Below are positions 35,539 to 45,642 of a DNA stretch of 64,000 nt, one piece after another. The DNA comes from Thermococcus gammatolerans EJ3. GTDB lineage: Archaea > Methanobacteriota_B > Thermococci > Thermococcales > Thermococcaceae. The notes beneath the pieces are model-generated. The model was not told where the DNA came from, ran no database searches, and was given only the letters and a program-made list of their open reading frames with translations. Positions within the stretch are counted from its first letter, which is position 1. Each line of letters starts with the position of its first letter. Made by a program: the position numbers and the translations under genes. Where the stretch lies: positions 868,001-932,000 of the forward strand of contig NC_012804.1 of the NCBI RefSeq assembly GCF_000022365.1, read 5' to 3'.

Positions 35539-38500
35539 TCATTCCTCCGAATTTTCCGGATTTGCGGTCTCGGCAGTAGTCTGCCCGGGGTTTAAGAGGG
35601 AGTCTATCTCTCTGATAATCGCCTCCTTGAGTTCACTATATTCTCTCCGTTTCTCTTCGATGGCGTGAATATGAGTCAGGACTTCTTCCTTAATGCGCTG
35701 AAGTTCACTTCTGTTCTTCTTTCTGTACTCCCTGTTTGCCGACTCCAGGAGGGATTCAAGCGCTTTCCTGTTCTCCTCGGCTTCCTCGGGAATGAGGCCG
35801 TTGAGGGCTGCGTTCACAGTTGTCACAATGCTTCCATATAGCCTCCTGAGGCGCTGTCTCCTCACGAGGAGTGCCACGAGGGTTATCAGCAACAGCAGAA
35901 CAATCCCAGCCGCACCGTAGAGGATGTAGTTGTTAATCGATGGGAACGGATCCTCCTCATTTAGAATACCGTCCCCGTCAACGTCTCTGGCTTTCTCTGC
36001 CGCGTTAAGTGCGAACGACTTTGCGCTCTCAAAGTCCCCGTTCCTCAGTTTTTCAACTGCCTCATTCAGGAGATTTTCCGCTTCGGAGGGATCAAGCCCT
36101 AAGGATTTTGCGGAGTCGATGGCCTTCCTTGCCTGGTCAATGTCAGCCAGTACCTCATTGCACTTGTTTTCTCTCTCGTTGAGGGTGTTCCCAGCGTTCT
36201 GGAGCTCTCCTCTTGACGCGGTGAAGTTCCCCGCTTTGAGATACTCAAGGGCCTTGTTAAGGCTCTCCTCGATGTCTGAAACGGGACAGCCCTTCTTCTT
36301 CATGTCTTCTGTCTCGGAGAGGACGCTTTCTATGTCTTTCTTTAGAGAGGTGCCTTCCTCTCTGCACTGATCGATCGCACCAAGGGCCTCCACCGCAAGG
36401 TTGAGAGCCTCCCTGTACTCATCCTTATTGAAGCGCTCCCTCGCCAGTCTTAACGTGGAGTTTCCATATGGACATCCGATCCCCTCGTTCTGGAGGGATG
36501 TGAGGTTTGCGGTAACCTTGTTGATGACATTCTCCGAGTAAGTTTTCTCGACTTCTTTGAGGTCTCCCAGTATCGAGAGTGCGGAGTTCCTTGCCTTTAG
36601 TGCGTTGGTTGTGGCATGGGGATACTTCCCTTCGCTGTACAGGGTTCTTGCTGAATCTAGCACTGACATCGCCAGCTGAAGTTTGTTTTTCTCCTCGTCC
36701 ACGGGGAAGCCGAGCTTCTCGAGCGTTGACAGGGTTTTTGACACGTTTTCTATGGTCTCATTGGCAAGTTTGATTTCATTTTCAGCCTCGATTCTGTAGT
36801 TCTCTACCGTCTTATTGGCCATGCTCAGCGCCTGCGTGGCCAGGGTAGAGGCCTCCAGGTACAGGCCACCCCTAAGCTTCTCGACGGCCTCGTTTAGGAC
36901 GTTCTTTGCGTTTCCAACGTCGAGTCCGTGCTTCACCGCCCAGGTTATGGTCTCATTTGCCTCAGCTATTCTGTTAAGGGCTTCTTCCCTGTACGACTGG
37001 AGCTTATCGTTGAGTGATGAGACCACAGCCTCGGCCTTCGTCCTCGCGCTTTCGGCCTTTGTTATGGCGTCGGTGTACCTGCCAGCGTTGTAGAGATCCA
37101 CGGCCGTGCTGAGCATTTCTCTGGCCTTATTGAGCTTGTCCTCGTACGTTTTGGTATCAATGCCGGCGTCCTCAGCTGAGGTAATCAGGCCTTCAGCTTT
37201 GACGATTGACTGGTTCGCAGCGTTTATTGACTCTGTGGCCTGAGTCCGGACTTGGGCGAGTGTGTTCAAACAGCTTTCCTTGGCTTTCTGGGCGTACTCC
37301 TTTGCCTGCTTGTATTCGCCGTTGTTAAGGGCCTCCTTCGCTTGGTTCAGGAGCGACTGGGCCTCGGAGACATCTATCCCCTTCTCAACGGTTTCGTTTA
37401 TTGTGGTCTCAGCGTCCTTAATTACAGCCTCAGCCTCCGCCTTCATAGCCGCGAGTTTGGCTTGTTCAGCCAGTTCTTGGGCCTTTGTATAGTCTCCGCT
37501 GTTGAGGGCTTCCCTCGCCTGGTTCAGGAGGTCCTCGGCATAGGTTGTGTTCGCCCCCGCGTCCTTGGCCATTTTTATTATTTCTGTTGCATTCTCTATG
37601 GCGACTGAGGCGTTGTATCTCTTAAGGAGGTTCATTGCCGCATTCTCTGCGTTTCTCGCGATCTCCTCAGCCGTCGGATAATATCCTCCTGTATAGTTCT
37701 CAAGGGCCTTTGATAGAAGTGACTCTGCCATCGACGTGTTAAGACCGAGGGTTCTGGCTTGGTTTATAGTTTCGTTGGCGTCTTCAATTGCGCTCCACGC
37801 GTCCTCTTTCGCTTGGGAGATGGCTTCCTGGGTTAAGTTATAGGCCTGGTCTGCGTGTTCCTTCGCGGCAGAGTACAGTCCTGAAGAATACTCACTTTTT
37901 GCGATGTTCAGCATATTCTCGGCGTCACTCACGTTTATTCCGTGATTTACGGCGTAGTTTATGAGGTTCTCCGCCTGCTGGATTGCATTTTCGGCGTCTG
38001 CTTTCATCTGGATCTCTTCGATCGGGTTCATGTAATACACTTTGTCCGCACCTATGACGACGTTTCCGGTTTCCCTGGCGAGGGTCATGTCCCATACTCT
38101 TGAACCGAGAGAATTGGCCCAGATTACGTTTCCTTCTGAATCAAAAAGGACAACGAGTCCACGCTGCGTTCCGGCGATGGCATATTTTCCATCCGGAGTC
38201 AGCAGCACCTTGGTAACGCCGCCATTATTGAGATTTTTCTCCCACAGCAGCTTTCCACCCTTGCTTAACTTATAAACATGTCCGTTCCAGTTCCCCGCAA
38301 AAACCTCGTTTCCGTTAGAGGTTATCGCCACCGTTCCAACGTCGTTCCCGGTATAGTATGTCCAGAGAAGGCCTCCAGACTTCGTGAACAGATACACGTA
38401 GTCCGAATACGAGCCCACGGCTATGTACTCTGCATTGGCCGAGAGGGCGATGTCCCTGACCTCGCCCGGTAGCACACGTGACCACAGGAGGGTTCCGTCT

Positions 38501-41500
38501 GTCCCCAAGAGGTAGAGCTTTCCGTCCTGCGTTCCAGCAGCTATGTAGTTACCTGATATCTCCACGTCGAGAACGCCCGCATTCGAGGGGATACCACCGC
38601 TCGACGGATACCTCCACAGTAGCTCTCCCGTTCTACCGTCAAACACGTATACCGAAGCATCACGGGAGCCCACGACTACGTACCTTCCATCGTCCGACAC
38701 CGCAACGCTCCACACTTCCCACTTGGTGGTGCCCATCCAGAGGAGCTCCCCGTTCCTGTTGAAGGCGTAGACGTTGTGATCCACCGAACCGGCGACGACC
38801 ATCGACCCGTCGGGCGTGATGGCGACATCACTTATTGTGTCCTCGGCCCTAAAGCTCCACAGAGCCGATCCGTTGCCCTCGAGAAGGTAAACATCGTTTC
38901 CCGAGCCCACCACGACGTACTTTCCGTCAGGGGTAGTGTCGACGGTCGAAACTGATGAGGGACTCGGCCACTGCCAGGATACGTTTCCGCTACCTTCATG
39001 GATCGCGGAGGATGGGGTGAGCGTAACCGTTACCTCGGTCGTTTTATCGGCTTCCACAGTTATCTTGGTTATGTAGGTTACGTAGCCTCTCTTTGCGATC
39101 CCGAGCGAGTACACACCCGGTGAAACAGGGTATCCATCTATCGGCGTGTCCCCGATGTAAGTTCCGTTGAGGTAAACCGCCGCCCCGGAGGGGGTTGTGT
39201 GGACAGCAAGGTAGCCCGGTTTTAGCGTTAGATCGACGTTAAGGGTTCTGTTCTCTCCGGGATTCAGCGTTATTGTTGTGCTGTACTCGGTGTAACCCTC
39301 CTTGCTGACCCGGATTGAGTATTTGCCCGGGAAGAGGCTAAGGGTTAGGGGGGTTTCACCCCTGTATGAGCCGTTGATGTAGACTTTTGCTCCGGAGGGA
39401 TTGGAGTTTACCGTCAAACTCACCGGTAAGGGCTGGAGGACGGCGTTAACTGTAACTTTTCCCCCGGGTGACACTTCCACGGTTTGAGTATACTCTTCAT
39501 ACCCGAATTTGGTGAGCTTTACCGTGTACACTCCCGCGTTTATTTTGTAGTTCTGGAGGGGTGTCTGCCCGACCCACGTCCCGTTAATGTAGACATCGGC
39601 CCCTGAGGGAGTGGAGTAAACGTCCAGAGTGCCCGGTAAGGGCGTTAACGTTGCCGATACGACCGTGGTTTTGTCCGCCTCGATGGTTACGGTTGTGGAG
39701 TAGTCCTCGTAGCCGTCTTTCCTGAGGAGGAGCTGGTACTTGCCTATTGAGAGTTCAAGGTTCTCGATGGGTGTTAAACCGGCGTAGGTTCCGTTTATAT
39801 AAACCTCTGCTCCTGACGGATCGGTTTTTACCGTCAGGTAACCGTGGGCTACGGTCAGGTCAACGGAGATCGTCCTGGTCTCGTTTGGCTGGAGGGTAAT
39901 CGTTGTGGTGTAGTCATCGTAACCTTCCTTGCTGACCCTCAAACTGTAAGTTCCGGGCTGGAGGGTTAGCGTCAGGGGGGTTACGCCCCGGTAAGTGCCG
40001 TTAATGTAGACCCCCGCCCCGGAGGGATTTGAGTTAATCGTTAAATGTGCCGGGAGGGGGGTTAGTTTGATGTTTAAGGTTTTGTTTTCCCCGGGTGAGA
40101 GGGTTATCGTCGTCGTGTAATCCTTGTAATCCTCCTTGGAGAGCTTTATCGTGTATGTTCCGGCCATTAAATCAAGAGTCAAAGGTGTTTCACCCTTGTA
40201 AGTTCCATTGATGTAAACGCTTGCCCCCGAGGGATCGGATTTAATGGTTAAGTGCGATATTGTGGGTGTTAAATTCACGCTGAGTGCCGTTTTCCCTCCG
40301 GGTTTTATCGTTACAGTTGTTTTATAATCCGTGTAGTTTTCTTTTTTGAGCGTTACCTCGTAGGTTCCCACTGACAGGTTTGTGGTGAGGGGAGTTGTTC
40401 CGGCGTAGGTTCCGTTGATGTAAACCTCTGCTCCAGAGGGGTTTGTAGTGACGCTAAGGGTTCCGATGGAGATGTACTGGGTCTCCACGGTGAGATCCAC
40501 TGATCCGGGACTGGCATAAGTAGTTTGCACGTTCGCGTTGGTGTCCTGGACAGTCGCGCTGGAGTCGCTCACCTGAACGTTTGGGGTGCTGATGCTTGCG
40601 TTTGAGTTACTACAGAGGTCACAGTAGAGTAGGTTTCCGTCTGGTGGAAGGCGAAGAACCCAAACGTCATAACTACCAGCGCCGAAGCTGTCAGTCCTGC
40701 CTGCCACTATAACGTCCCCGTTGTCCGCAATGGCAACCGCGGTAGCCTCATCCCAGTCACTTCCCCCGTATGTTTTTTGCCATTTTACGTTTCCATTTTT
40801 GTCAATATTAAGGGCCCAAAAGTCGGTATACCCGTTACCAAAGCTGGTAGTTCCGCCCGTAACAATGATATCTCCTGTGGAAGTCAGGTGGATACCGTTT
40901 GCGTAGTCATAGTTGCTTCCGCCATAGGTTTTTTGCCATTTTATACTGCCGTTTTCATCCAAGTAGAGAACCCAGAGATCATCTTTACCAACGCCGAAGC
41001 TATAACTCCATGCGGCGATGATCAAATCTCCCGTGTCTGTGACTGCCACATCCTGAGGTCTCTCCCATTGACTTCCCCCATAAGTCTTCTGCCACAACAC
41101 ATTCCCGGAGCTGTCCAGCTTGAGAACCCAGACATCTCCCCCTCCAGCGCCAAAGCTGGTAGTATCTCCAATAAGGTATGTGTATCCATCTGGGGAACCG
41201 GCTACTATAACTCTGCCATAATCTAACCCATTAGTAGAGCTGTCGGAACTGCTTCCACCATAGCTTTTCTGCCAAAGGATATCACCATCCGAGTTCAATT
41301 TTAGCATCCATAGGTCGTTGTCCCCGGCACCATAGCTGTTTGTTACTCCTGCAACCAAGATATCTCCTGACGACAATACATAGACGTCCTTAGCAACTTC
41401 ATCATTGCTTCCCCCATAGGTCTTCTGCCATCTTATGCCCCCGTTCTCATCCAAGCGTAGGAGCCAGATGTCTTTACCTCCAGCCCCGGAACTGTTGGTG

Positions 41501-44500
41501 TAGCCTGCCACTATAATGTCACCGTTTGGAGCAACGGCAACCGCGTATGCCTCTTCGGATCCGCTGCTTCCATAGGTCTTTGCCCATATTATTTTACCAT
41601 CAGACGAAAGCCTCATTACGAGGACGTCATTTCCTCCAGCTCCACTTGACTTTGTGTATCCCACGGCAATAATGCTTCCGTCTGGCAGGGTCTTAACATC
41701 GTTTATGACATCTTCATTACTCCCACCGTAGCTCCTAACCCAGTACGGAGGCTTTTTGACCTTGAGTTCCTCTCCGACTGTTGCGATGGGGTCTTTGGGG
41801 GCGTATTTGCGGACGAAGATCCAGTCTGCGTAGAATGGCTTATTTGGGTCTTCGTTGTCTGTCCATATCATAATGTACTTGAATGTCGTGAATTCTCCAT
41901 CTTGAGCACTCTGGCACCAGTTATCTACACAGTATTTGATAATGCCTTCCTTATTAATTGCTAGTTTTAGAATTCTCCAATTTTCCAAATTTGGTGAGCC
42001 TTCCCCCTCTTTTAGATTAACATAACTTCCGTCACCTTTGAATTTTGTTATTGTCCATGTTCCATCTGGATATGGAGAACTCTCTCCTAAATATCCATTG
42101 AATGGATGACCTCCATCATCAAAACCATCACTGAACACTCCCAAACCCTCTTGGTCATTCCTGTAATACTGTAGAGGTTGTATCCCTCTCATCTCTATTA
42201 TAAATGGAACTGTGAGGTCTACTGGGGCGTATAATATATTGTTTTTTGTATTGTCAGTTTCTGAAATTTTCACGACTGAGTCTCCGTCATACGTTGTCAC
42301 AGTTGCTTTTGCATAACTAGTTTTCCACTTGTTCTTGGTTAGGGTAATGAAGTCGTCAAAGAACTCAAACACCTTGTCCCCATCACTTCTGCTCTGGGCG
42401 TTTGGATTCCCGTAGTAGAGCCTCAGCTTAACTTCTCCATTAGCGGGAATCCTTGGGATTATCGTCCAGATCTTTGCCCTCTTTGCCGTCAAGTTCCACT
42501 CCTCAATCCAATAAGGCAAAAAGTTGCCGTTCTCGTCAACGATTCTGATGTCGCTACCGTCTGGTTTGGCTTTAGAAAAGTCGAAGTTAGTGGAATCGAG
42601 TTCGATTAAAACCTGGAAGTTCTCTAAAGTCTCGCCCGACTGCTCTTTTATAGTAACTTCACGGTAGTACTTCCACAGGGAAAGGTCCTCAGGAGTGAGG
42701 TACTCAACAACCTTGCCAACACCCTGCTCGTACAGAGCCTTAACTTCCCCCTCACTTAAAGCACGGTTGTAGATGCGGACTTCGTCAAGTAAACCTTTGA
42801 GTTGTTGGCTGGAGTCCCAGCATCCTCCAACGCAGTCTTGATCATTTCCTATCCACAGTCCATCCTCGGCTATTTTAATCCCGTCTCCGGAACCCTCGTC
42901 GCTCTGGTTTACGAGGTTTCCATTAATGTAAATTTTGGAGGATGTTGGAGTTACTACAACAGTCACCATCTTCCAATTGTCATCGTTAATGGGTGGAGAG
43001 TACATTATGGATTTGCCATGGATATGGAATTTGATTCTACCCATGTATTCTTCGTACATGGGATCAGAGGGGACAGTGCCCATGAATATTAGAAATTCAT
43101 TATCCCAGTCATAATTTGCTCCTGTGAGAATGCCTTGAACCCCATTTGTTGTTTTGATCCAGAAGTTTACGGTTACATATTTTAATCCGTCCAGATCTGC
43201 GTGTGGGAGTTTAATCCTGTCCCCGTATTCTTGAAACTCAAACGCCTTCCCGATAACTCCATCAATGCACTCTGGATTCCCGTAGATAGTCCCATCGTGC
43301 CCGTTACCGCTATCGTCCCGAGCGTCACAGTGGTCAAAGGAGTAGTACGCAACCAGGCCACGATTGAGATCAATCTGATCCTGCTGGAAAGAGCTCGGTG
43401 TTAGGAGGGGGGAACTCCCTATCTCGCTGGCTCCCTCTATCTGTCCCGCCCATCCGCCAATGCGGATGTAGTCTCCCGAAATGTTGCCGACGATGTATAT
43501 AGCGGTTGCTTCGCTGGGGTTGTCGGCCCTGTCGGAGAAACGGTATATGTGGCCTCCCGGTAACGTCCCCACGTAGTCGATAGTTCCGTTTATTCCATAG
43601 TCTTTGTATATTTTTACGTCGCTCTCGGCGTAGAATACGAGCTCGTGATTTACAGTATGAGTTCCCACGGGGTAAATGAAGCCGAAGAGCGTTGAGTTCT
43701 CGGCTGGCTTCACCGCCGTTGCGCTCATTGCGTACCTCGGTGCATCGTTTCCCCAGGGGTCTTTGTAGTAGTATGTCCTGAACACAAAAACCGCGGAGTC
43801 CGAGAGGGAGAGCACCTCCGGATCAGTTGGGAGGCTCTCGTTCTTGACGATCTGACCGTTCGAGTTAACCACCACGTAGTACTCGTTGACTTCTACGGCG
43901 TTTGCATCAGTTGCGTACTCCTTCTCGGAACAGGGTATCAGGAACTTTCCGGTCATCGGGGGCATCAGCGGAAATGCGTACGTTCTGCTGCGGTCGTCCG
44001 CGTCTCCATAGGCCGCTACCGCGACCACAGGTTCATCGGAGGTTATCACGACGGTCTGGGGCGTTGTGAAGTTTCTAATCATGACATCACCGAACTTTAC
44101 ATTACCCGCATACTCTCCGTTTATGTAGACAGTAGCATCCTGAGAAAATGGAGTGATGTACAGCCATCTTACATTAGCTCCGAGCAGTCTGGTTCCTGGC
44201 ATTGGTACAGAGTATTCGAGGCCGCCATCTTCATAGTCTCCAAAGTCTGCAGAGAGGTAATAGAATTCCACCTGGATCGGCTTGTTTGAATACAGAGCAA
44301 TGGGATCCCTATCCCAGTATATCTTCTTGAAATCCGATGAAACATCCGGAAAGTCCCCTATGTAAACCCTCTCTCCAGCCGTGAGCTGAACTTCGGTATC
44401 AGAGTCATCTAGACCATTGAAATTTCCGTCAATTATAATAACAGTATCTGGATCAGTGGCGTATACAACGATCCCACTCCCATACCAGCTCGGTCCCCAC

Positions 44501-44646
44501 AGCGATTTCAGATGAACCAGAGGAAACACGTACTTGTACTTGTAGTCAACCGTCCCTGCGGAGACGAGTCCACTCTGGTTCTGGGTTGGAGGGATCAAGC
44601 TTGAGATCAGTAACACAACCCATATCACCACAAGGTACTTCCTCAT
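35539..44646 (-). CDS. Giant multidomain surface protein (LamG, DUF2341, two propellers, seven PEGA, helical repeats, TM, cytoplasmic tail)
   Basis: The approximately 3035-aa protein starts with a signal peptide (MRKYLVVIWVVLLISSLI). Approximate order: a beta-rich N-terminal domain (30-430); LamG-like fold (442-632, LVAYYSFDHCDARDDSGNG); DUF2341 (652-958, YWIEEWN, LRLYYGN); propeller of the NGDIIVAGY type (962-1335); CDLC motif; seven PEGA repeats (1390-1882); a second, WD/PQQ-like propeller (1885-2200); about ten helical repeats with the pattern AE..L..A.E.L..G.Y..A...A (2215-2882); a calcium-type DVDGDGILNEEDP loop; a membrane helix near 2905; and a charged tail of about 105 residues inside. 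The tail resembles that of the PEGA protein at 62.4-64 kb. ATG 44646 (second Met) has GGGAGGAG at good spacing. It is probably an adhesin or mechanosensor that passes a signal inward. Confidence 0.88.
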   Translation of the reverse strand: MRKYLVVIWVVLLISSLIPPTQNQSGLVSAGTVDYKYKYVFPLVHLKSLWGPSWYGSGIVVYATDPDTVIIIDGNFNGLDDSDTEVQLTAGERVYIGDFPDVSSDFKKIYWDRDPIALYSNKPIQVEFYYLSADFGDYEDGGLEYSVPMPGTRLLGANVRWLYITPFSQDATVYINGEYAGNVKFGDVMIRNFTTPQTVVITSDEPVVAVAAYGDADDRSRTYAFPLMPPMTGKFLIPCSEKEYATDANAVEVNEYYVVVNSNGQIVKNESLPTDPEVLSLSDSAVFVFRTYYYKDPWGNDAPRYAMSATAVKPAENSTLFGFIYPVGTHTVNHELVFYAESDVKIYKDYGINGTIDYVGTLPGGHIYRFSDRADNPSEATAIYIVGNISGDYIRIGGWAGQIEGASEIGSSPLLTPSSFQQDQIDLNRGLVAYYSFDHCDARDDSGNGHDGTIYGNPECIDGVIGKAFEFQEYGDRIKLPHADLDGLKYVTVNFWIKTTNGVQGILTGANYDWDNEFLIFMGTVPSDPMYEEYMGRIKFHIHGKSIMYSPPINDDNWKMVTVVVTPTSSKIYINGNLVNQSDEGSGDGIKIAEDGLWIGNDQDCVGGCWDSSQQLKGLLDEVRIYNRALSEGEVKALYEQGVGKVVEYLTPEDLSLWKYYREVTIKEQSGETLENFQVLIELDSTNFDFSKAKPDGSDIRIVDENGNFLPYWIEEWNLTAKRAKIWTIIPRIPANGEVKLRLYYGNPNAQSRSDGDKVFEFFDDFITLTKNKWKTSYAKATVTTYDGDSVVKISETDNTKNNILYAPVDLTVPFIIEMRGIQPLQYYRNDQEGLGVFSDGFDDGGHPFNGYLGESSPYPDGTWTITKFKGDGSYVNLKEGEGSPNLENWRILKLAINKEGIIKYCVDNWCQSAQDGEFTTFKYIMIWTDNEDPNKPFYADWIFVRKYAPKDPIATVGEELKVKKPPYWVRSYGGSNEDVINDVKTLPDGSIIAVGYTKSSGAGGNDVLVMRLSSDGKIIWAKTYGSSGSEEAYAVAVAPNGDIIVAGYTNSSGAGGKDIWLLRLDENGGIRWQKTYGGSNDEVAKDVYVLSSGDILVAGVTNSYGAGDNDLWMLKLNSDGDILWQKSYGGSSSDSSTNGLDYGRVIVAGSPDGYTYLIGDTTSFGAGGGDVWVLKLDSSGNVLWQKTYGGSQWERPQDVAVTDTGDLIIAAWSYSFGVGKDDLWVLYLDENGSIKWQKTYGGSNYDYANGIHLTSTGDIIVTGGTTSFGNGYTDFWALNIDKNGNVKWQKTYGGSDWDEATAVAIADNGDVIVAGRTDSFGAGSYDVWVLRLPPDGNLLYCDLCSNSNASISTPNVQVSDSSATVQDTNANVQTTYASPGSVDLTVETQYISIGTLSVTTNPSGAEVYINGTYAGTTPLTTNLSVGTYEVTLKKENYTDYKTTVTIKPGGKTALSVNLTPTISHLTIKSDPSGASVYINGTYKGETPLTLDLMAGTYTIKLSKEDYKDYTTTITLSPGENKTLNIKLTPLPAHLTINSNPSGAGVYINGTYRGVTPLTLTLQPGTYSLRVSKEGYDDYTTTITLQPNETRTISVDLTVAHGYLTVKTDPSGAEVYINGTYAGLTPIENLELSIGKYQLLLRKDGYEDYSTTVTIEADKTTVVSATLTPLPGTLDVYSTPSGADVYINGTWVGQTPLQNYKINAGVYTVKLTKFGYEEYTQTVEVSPGGKVTVNAVLQPLPVSLTVNSNPSGAKVYINGSYRGETPLTLSLFPGKYSIRVSKEGYTEYSTTITLNPGENRTLNVDLTLKPGYLAVHTTPSGAAVYLNGTYIGDTPIDGYPVSPGVYSLGIAKRGYVTYITKITVEADKTTEVTVTLTPSSAIHEGSGNVSWQWPSPSSVSTVDTTPDGKYVVVGSGNDVYLLEGNGSALWSFRAEDTISDVAITPDGSMVVAGSVDHNVYAFNRNGELLWMGTTKWEVWSVAVSDDGRYVVVGSRDASVYVFDGRTGELLWRYPSSGGIPSNAGVLDVEISGNYIAAGTQDGKLYLLGTDGTLLWSRVLPGEVRDIALSANAEYIAVGSYSDYVYLFTKSGGLLWTYYTGNDVGTVAITSNGNEVFAGNWNGHVYKLSKGGKLLWEKNLNNGGVTKVLLTPDGKYAIAGTQRGLVVLFDSEGNVIWANSLGSRVWDMTLARETGNVVIGADKVYYMNPIEEIQMKADAENAIQQAENLINYAVNHGINVSDAENMLNIAKSEYSSGLYSAAKEHADQAYNLTQEAISQAKEDAWSAIEDANETINQARTLGLNTSMAESLLSKALENYTGGYYPTAEEIARNAENAAMNLLKRYNASVAIENATEIIKMAKDAGANTTYAEDLLNQAREALNSGDYTKAQELAEQAKLAAMKAEAEAVIKDAETTINETVEKGIDVSEAQSLLNQAKEALNNGEYKQAKEYAQKAKESCLNTLAQVRTQATESINAANQSIVKAEGLITSAEDAGIDTKTYEDKLNKAREMLSTAVDLYNAGRYTDAITKAESARTKAEAVVSSLNDKLQSYREEALNRIAEANETITWAVKHGLDVGNAKNVLNEAVEKLRGGLYLEASTLATQALSMANKTVENYRIEAENEIKLANETIENVSKTLSTLEKLGFPVDEEKNKLQLAMSVLDSARTLYSEGKYPHATTNALKARNSALSILGDLKEVEKTYSENVINKVTANLTSLQNEGIGCPYGNSTLRLARERFNKDEYREALNLAVEALGAIDQCREEGTSLKKDIESVLSETEDMKKKGCPVSDIEESLNKALEYLKAGNFTASRGELQNAGNTLNERENKCNEVLADIDQARKAIDSAKSLGLDPSEAENLLNEAVEKLRNGDFESAKSFALNAAEKARDVDGDGILNEEDPFPSINNYILYGAAGIVLLLLITLVALLVRRQRLRRLYGSIVTTVNAALNGLIPEEAEENRKALESLLESANREYRKKNRSELQRIKEEVLTHIHAIEEKRREYSELKEAIIREIDSLLNPGQTTAETANPENSEE

Positions 44647-44686
44647 GTTCATCTCCTCCCATTCAGGTGTTGGTTATGCTCATCAA

Positions 44687-44694
44687 TATAACCG
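44687..44694 (-). promoter_or_regulatory. TATA-like element of the giant gene
   Basis: GGTTATAT on the minus strand lies about 45 bases before the start codon of the giant surface protein, within a 178-base gap that holds nothing else recognised. Confidence 0.4.
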
Positions 44695-44824
44695 ATTGAA
44701 AATAATGAGAACATAGGATTCCAAAAACCTTTCGTTCGTGTTTTAGGATATCTCAATACATACGGGAATCGTTCAGTTGACTTTACGGCTCTGTTTTGGA
44801 CATTTGATATTTCCGGATGTTGCC

Positions 44825-45610
44825 TCATTGTCGTTCCCTCCTGATTTCCAGACTTACGGCAAAATTTGGATAATGATCAACGTATATTGCATAGTCAATG
44901 GTTTTGACGCCGCTGTTAGAATTTCCAAAGATTAGGTAGTACGTTCCCGGGTTGAGAAAGTTTGATATGTGGTAAACACCGCTGGTGGCCCTTTTCTCGA
45001 TGAAATAAGCCCTTGCAGTGCCTCCTTCCTTCCAAACTTTGAACTCGTACTCGCTGAAGAAGTATACCTCAACTGTTCCTGCCTCCCGTATGCTCAGATG
45101 AAGATTAACGTTGGTATCATCCGGCCATTCCATGGGAATCTTGCTGGCGAGGTATTTGTAGGACTTTACTACCACGGTATCCCCCAGTAGATACTTCTGT
45201 TTGGGCAGTACTCCCCCGAACACAAAGTAATATTCCCCCTTTTGGAGGTGAACTCTATAACTTCCATCCTTTGCGTTCCAAATGATCCACGAAAAGTTGA
45301 CAAGACTTGGATTGAAGACATGTTTTTCCCAGTTCATTAGTTCCTTGGAGGGTATTATGCCTATATACCTGAAAGAAGTGTTCTCAATGTTGAAACTGGA
45401 CTTGATTGTTATAATTATAGTGGAATCCGAATCAAGATAAAATTCCTTGTGAGTTTGTCCTACGGATTCAAAGAGAGTTTTTAGAATAGGGGTATCGCTT
45501 GGTGTACTTGGTGTCCATCCATGATCACTCTTGGTGTTACCCAAGCATCCACTCGCAGAGAGTATGACTAACAGAACTACCATAATAGAGATCATATCCT
45601 TACCCCTCAC
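44825..45610 (-). CDS. Lipoprotein with duplicated beta domain
   Basis: The protein (about 261 aa) has a lipoprotein signal: a hydrophobic stretch ISIMVVLLVILSASGC with the lipobox LSASGC. After a Ser/Thr/Pro-rich linker come two beta-sandwich-like halves, ending in GEYYFVFGGV and GTYYLIFGNSN, so the domain is probably duplicated. It should be tethered to the outer face of the membrane. Start GTG 45610 (GGTGATGCTT before it) is used; ATG 45616 or ATG 45595 are possible. It lies between the second MIT-AAA gene and the giant surface protein gene and is likely part of the same system. No family recognised. Confidence 0.72.
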   Translation of the reverse strand: MRGKDMISIMVVLLVILSASGCLGNTKSDHGWTPSTPSDTPILKTLFESVGQTHKEFYLDSDSTIIITIKSSFNIENTSFRYIGIIPSKELMNWEKHVFNPSLVNFSWIIWNAKDGSYRVHLQKGEYYFVFGGVLPKQKYLLGDTVVVKSYKYLASKIPMEWPDDTNVNLHLSIREAGTVEVYFFSEYEFKVWKEGGTARAYFIEKRATSGVYHISNFLNPGTYYLIFGNSNSGVKTIDYAIYVDHYPNFAVSLEIRRERQ

Positions 45611-45642
45611 AAGCATCACCCTAATTTGTTAAAAAGATAAAA

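Noticed and set aside
39000-40490. Repeats of about 210 bp taken for tandem mobile DNA
   Set aside because: They encode PEGA domains with diverged silent positions and no inverted ends, so they are old protein repeats.
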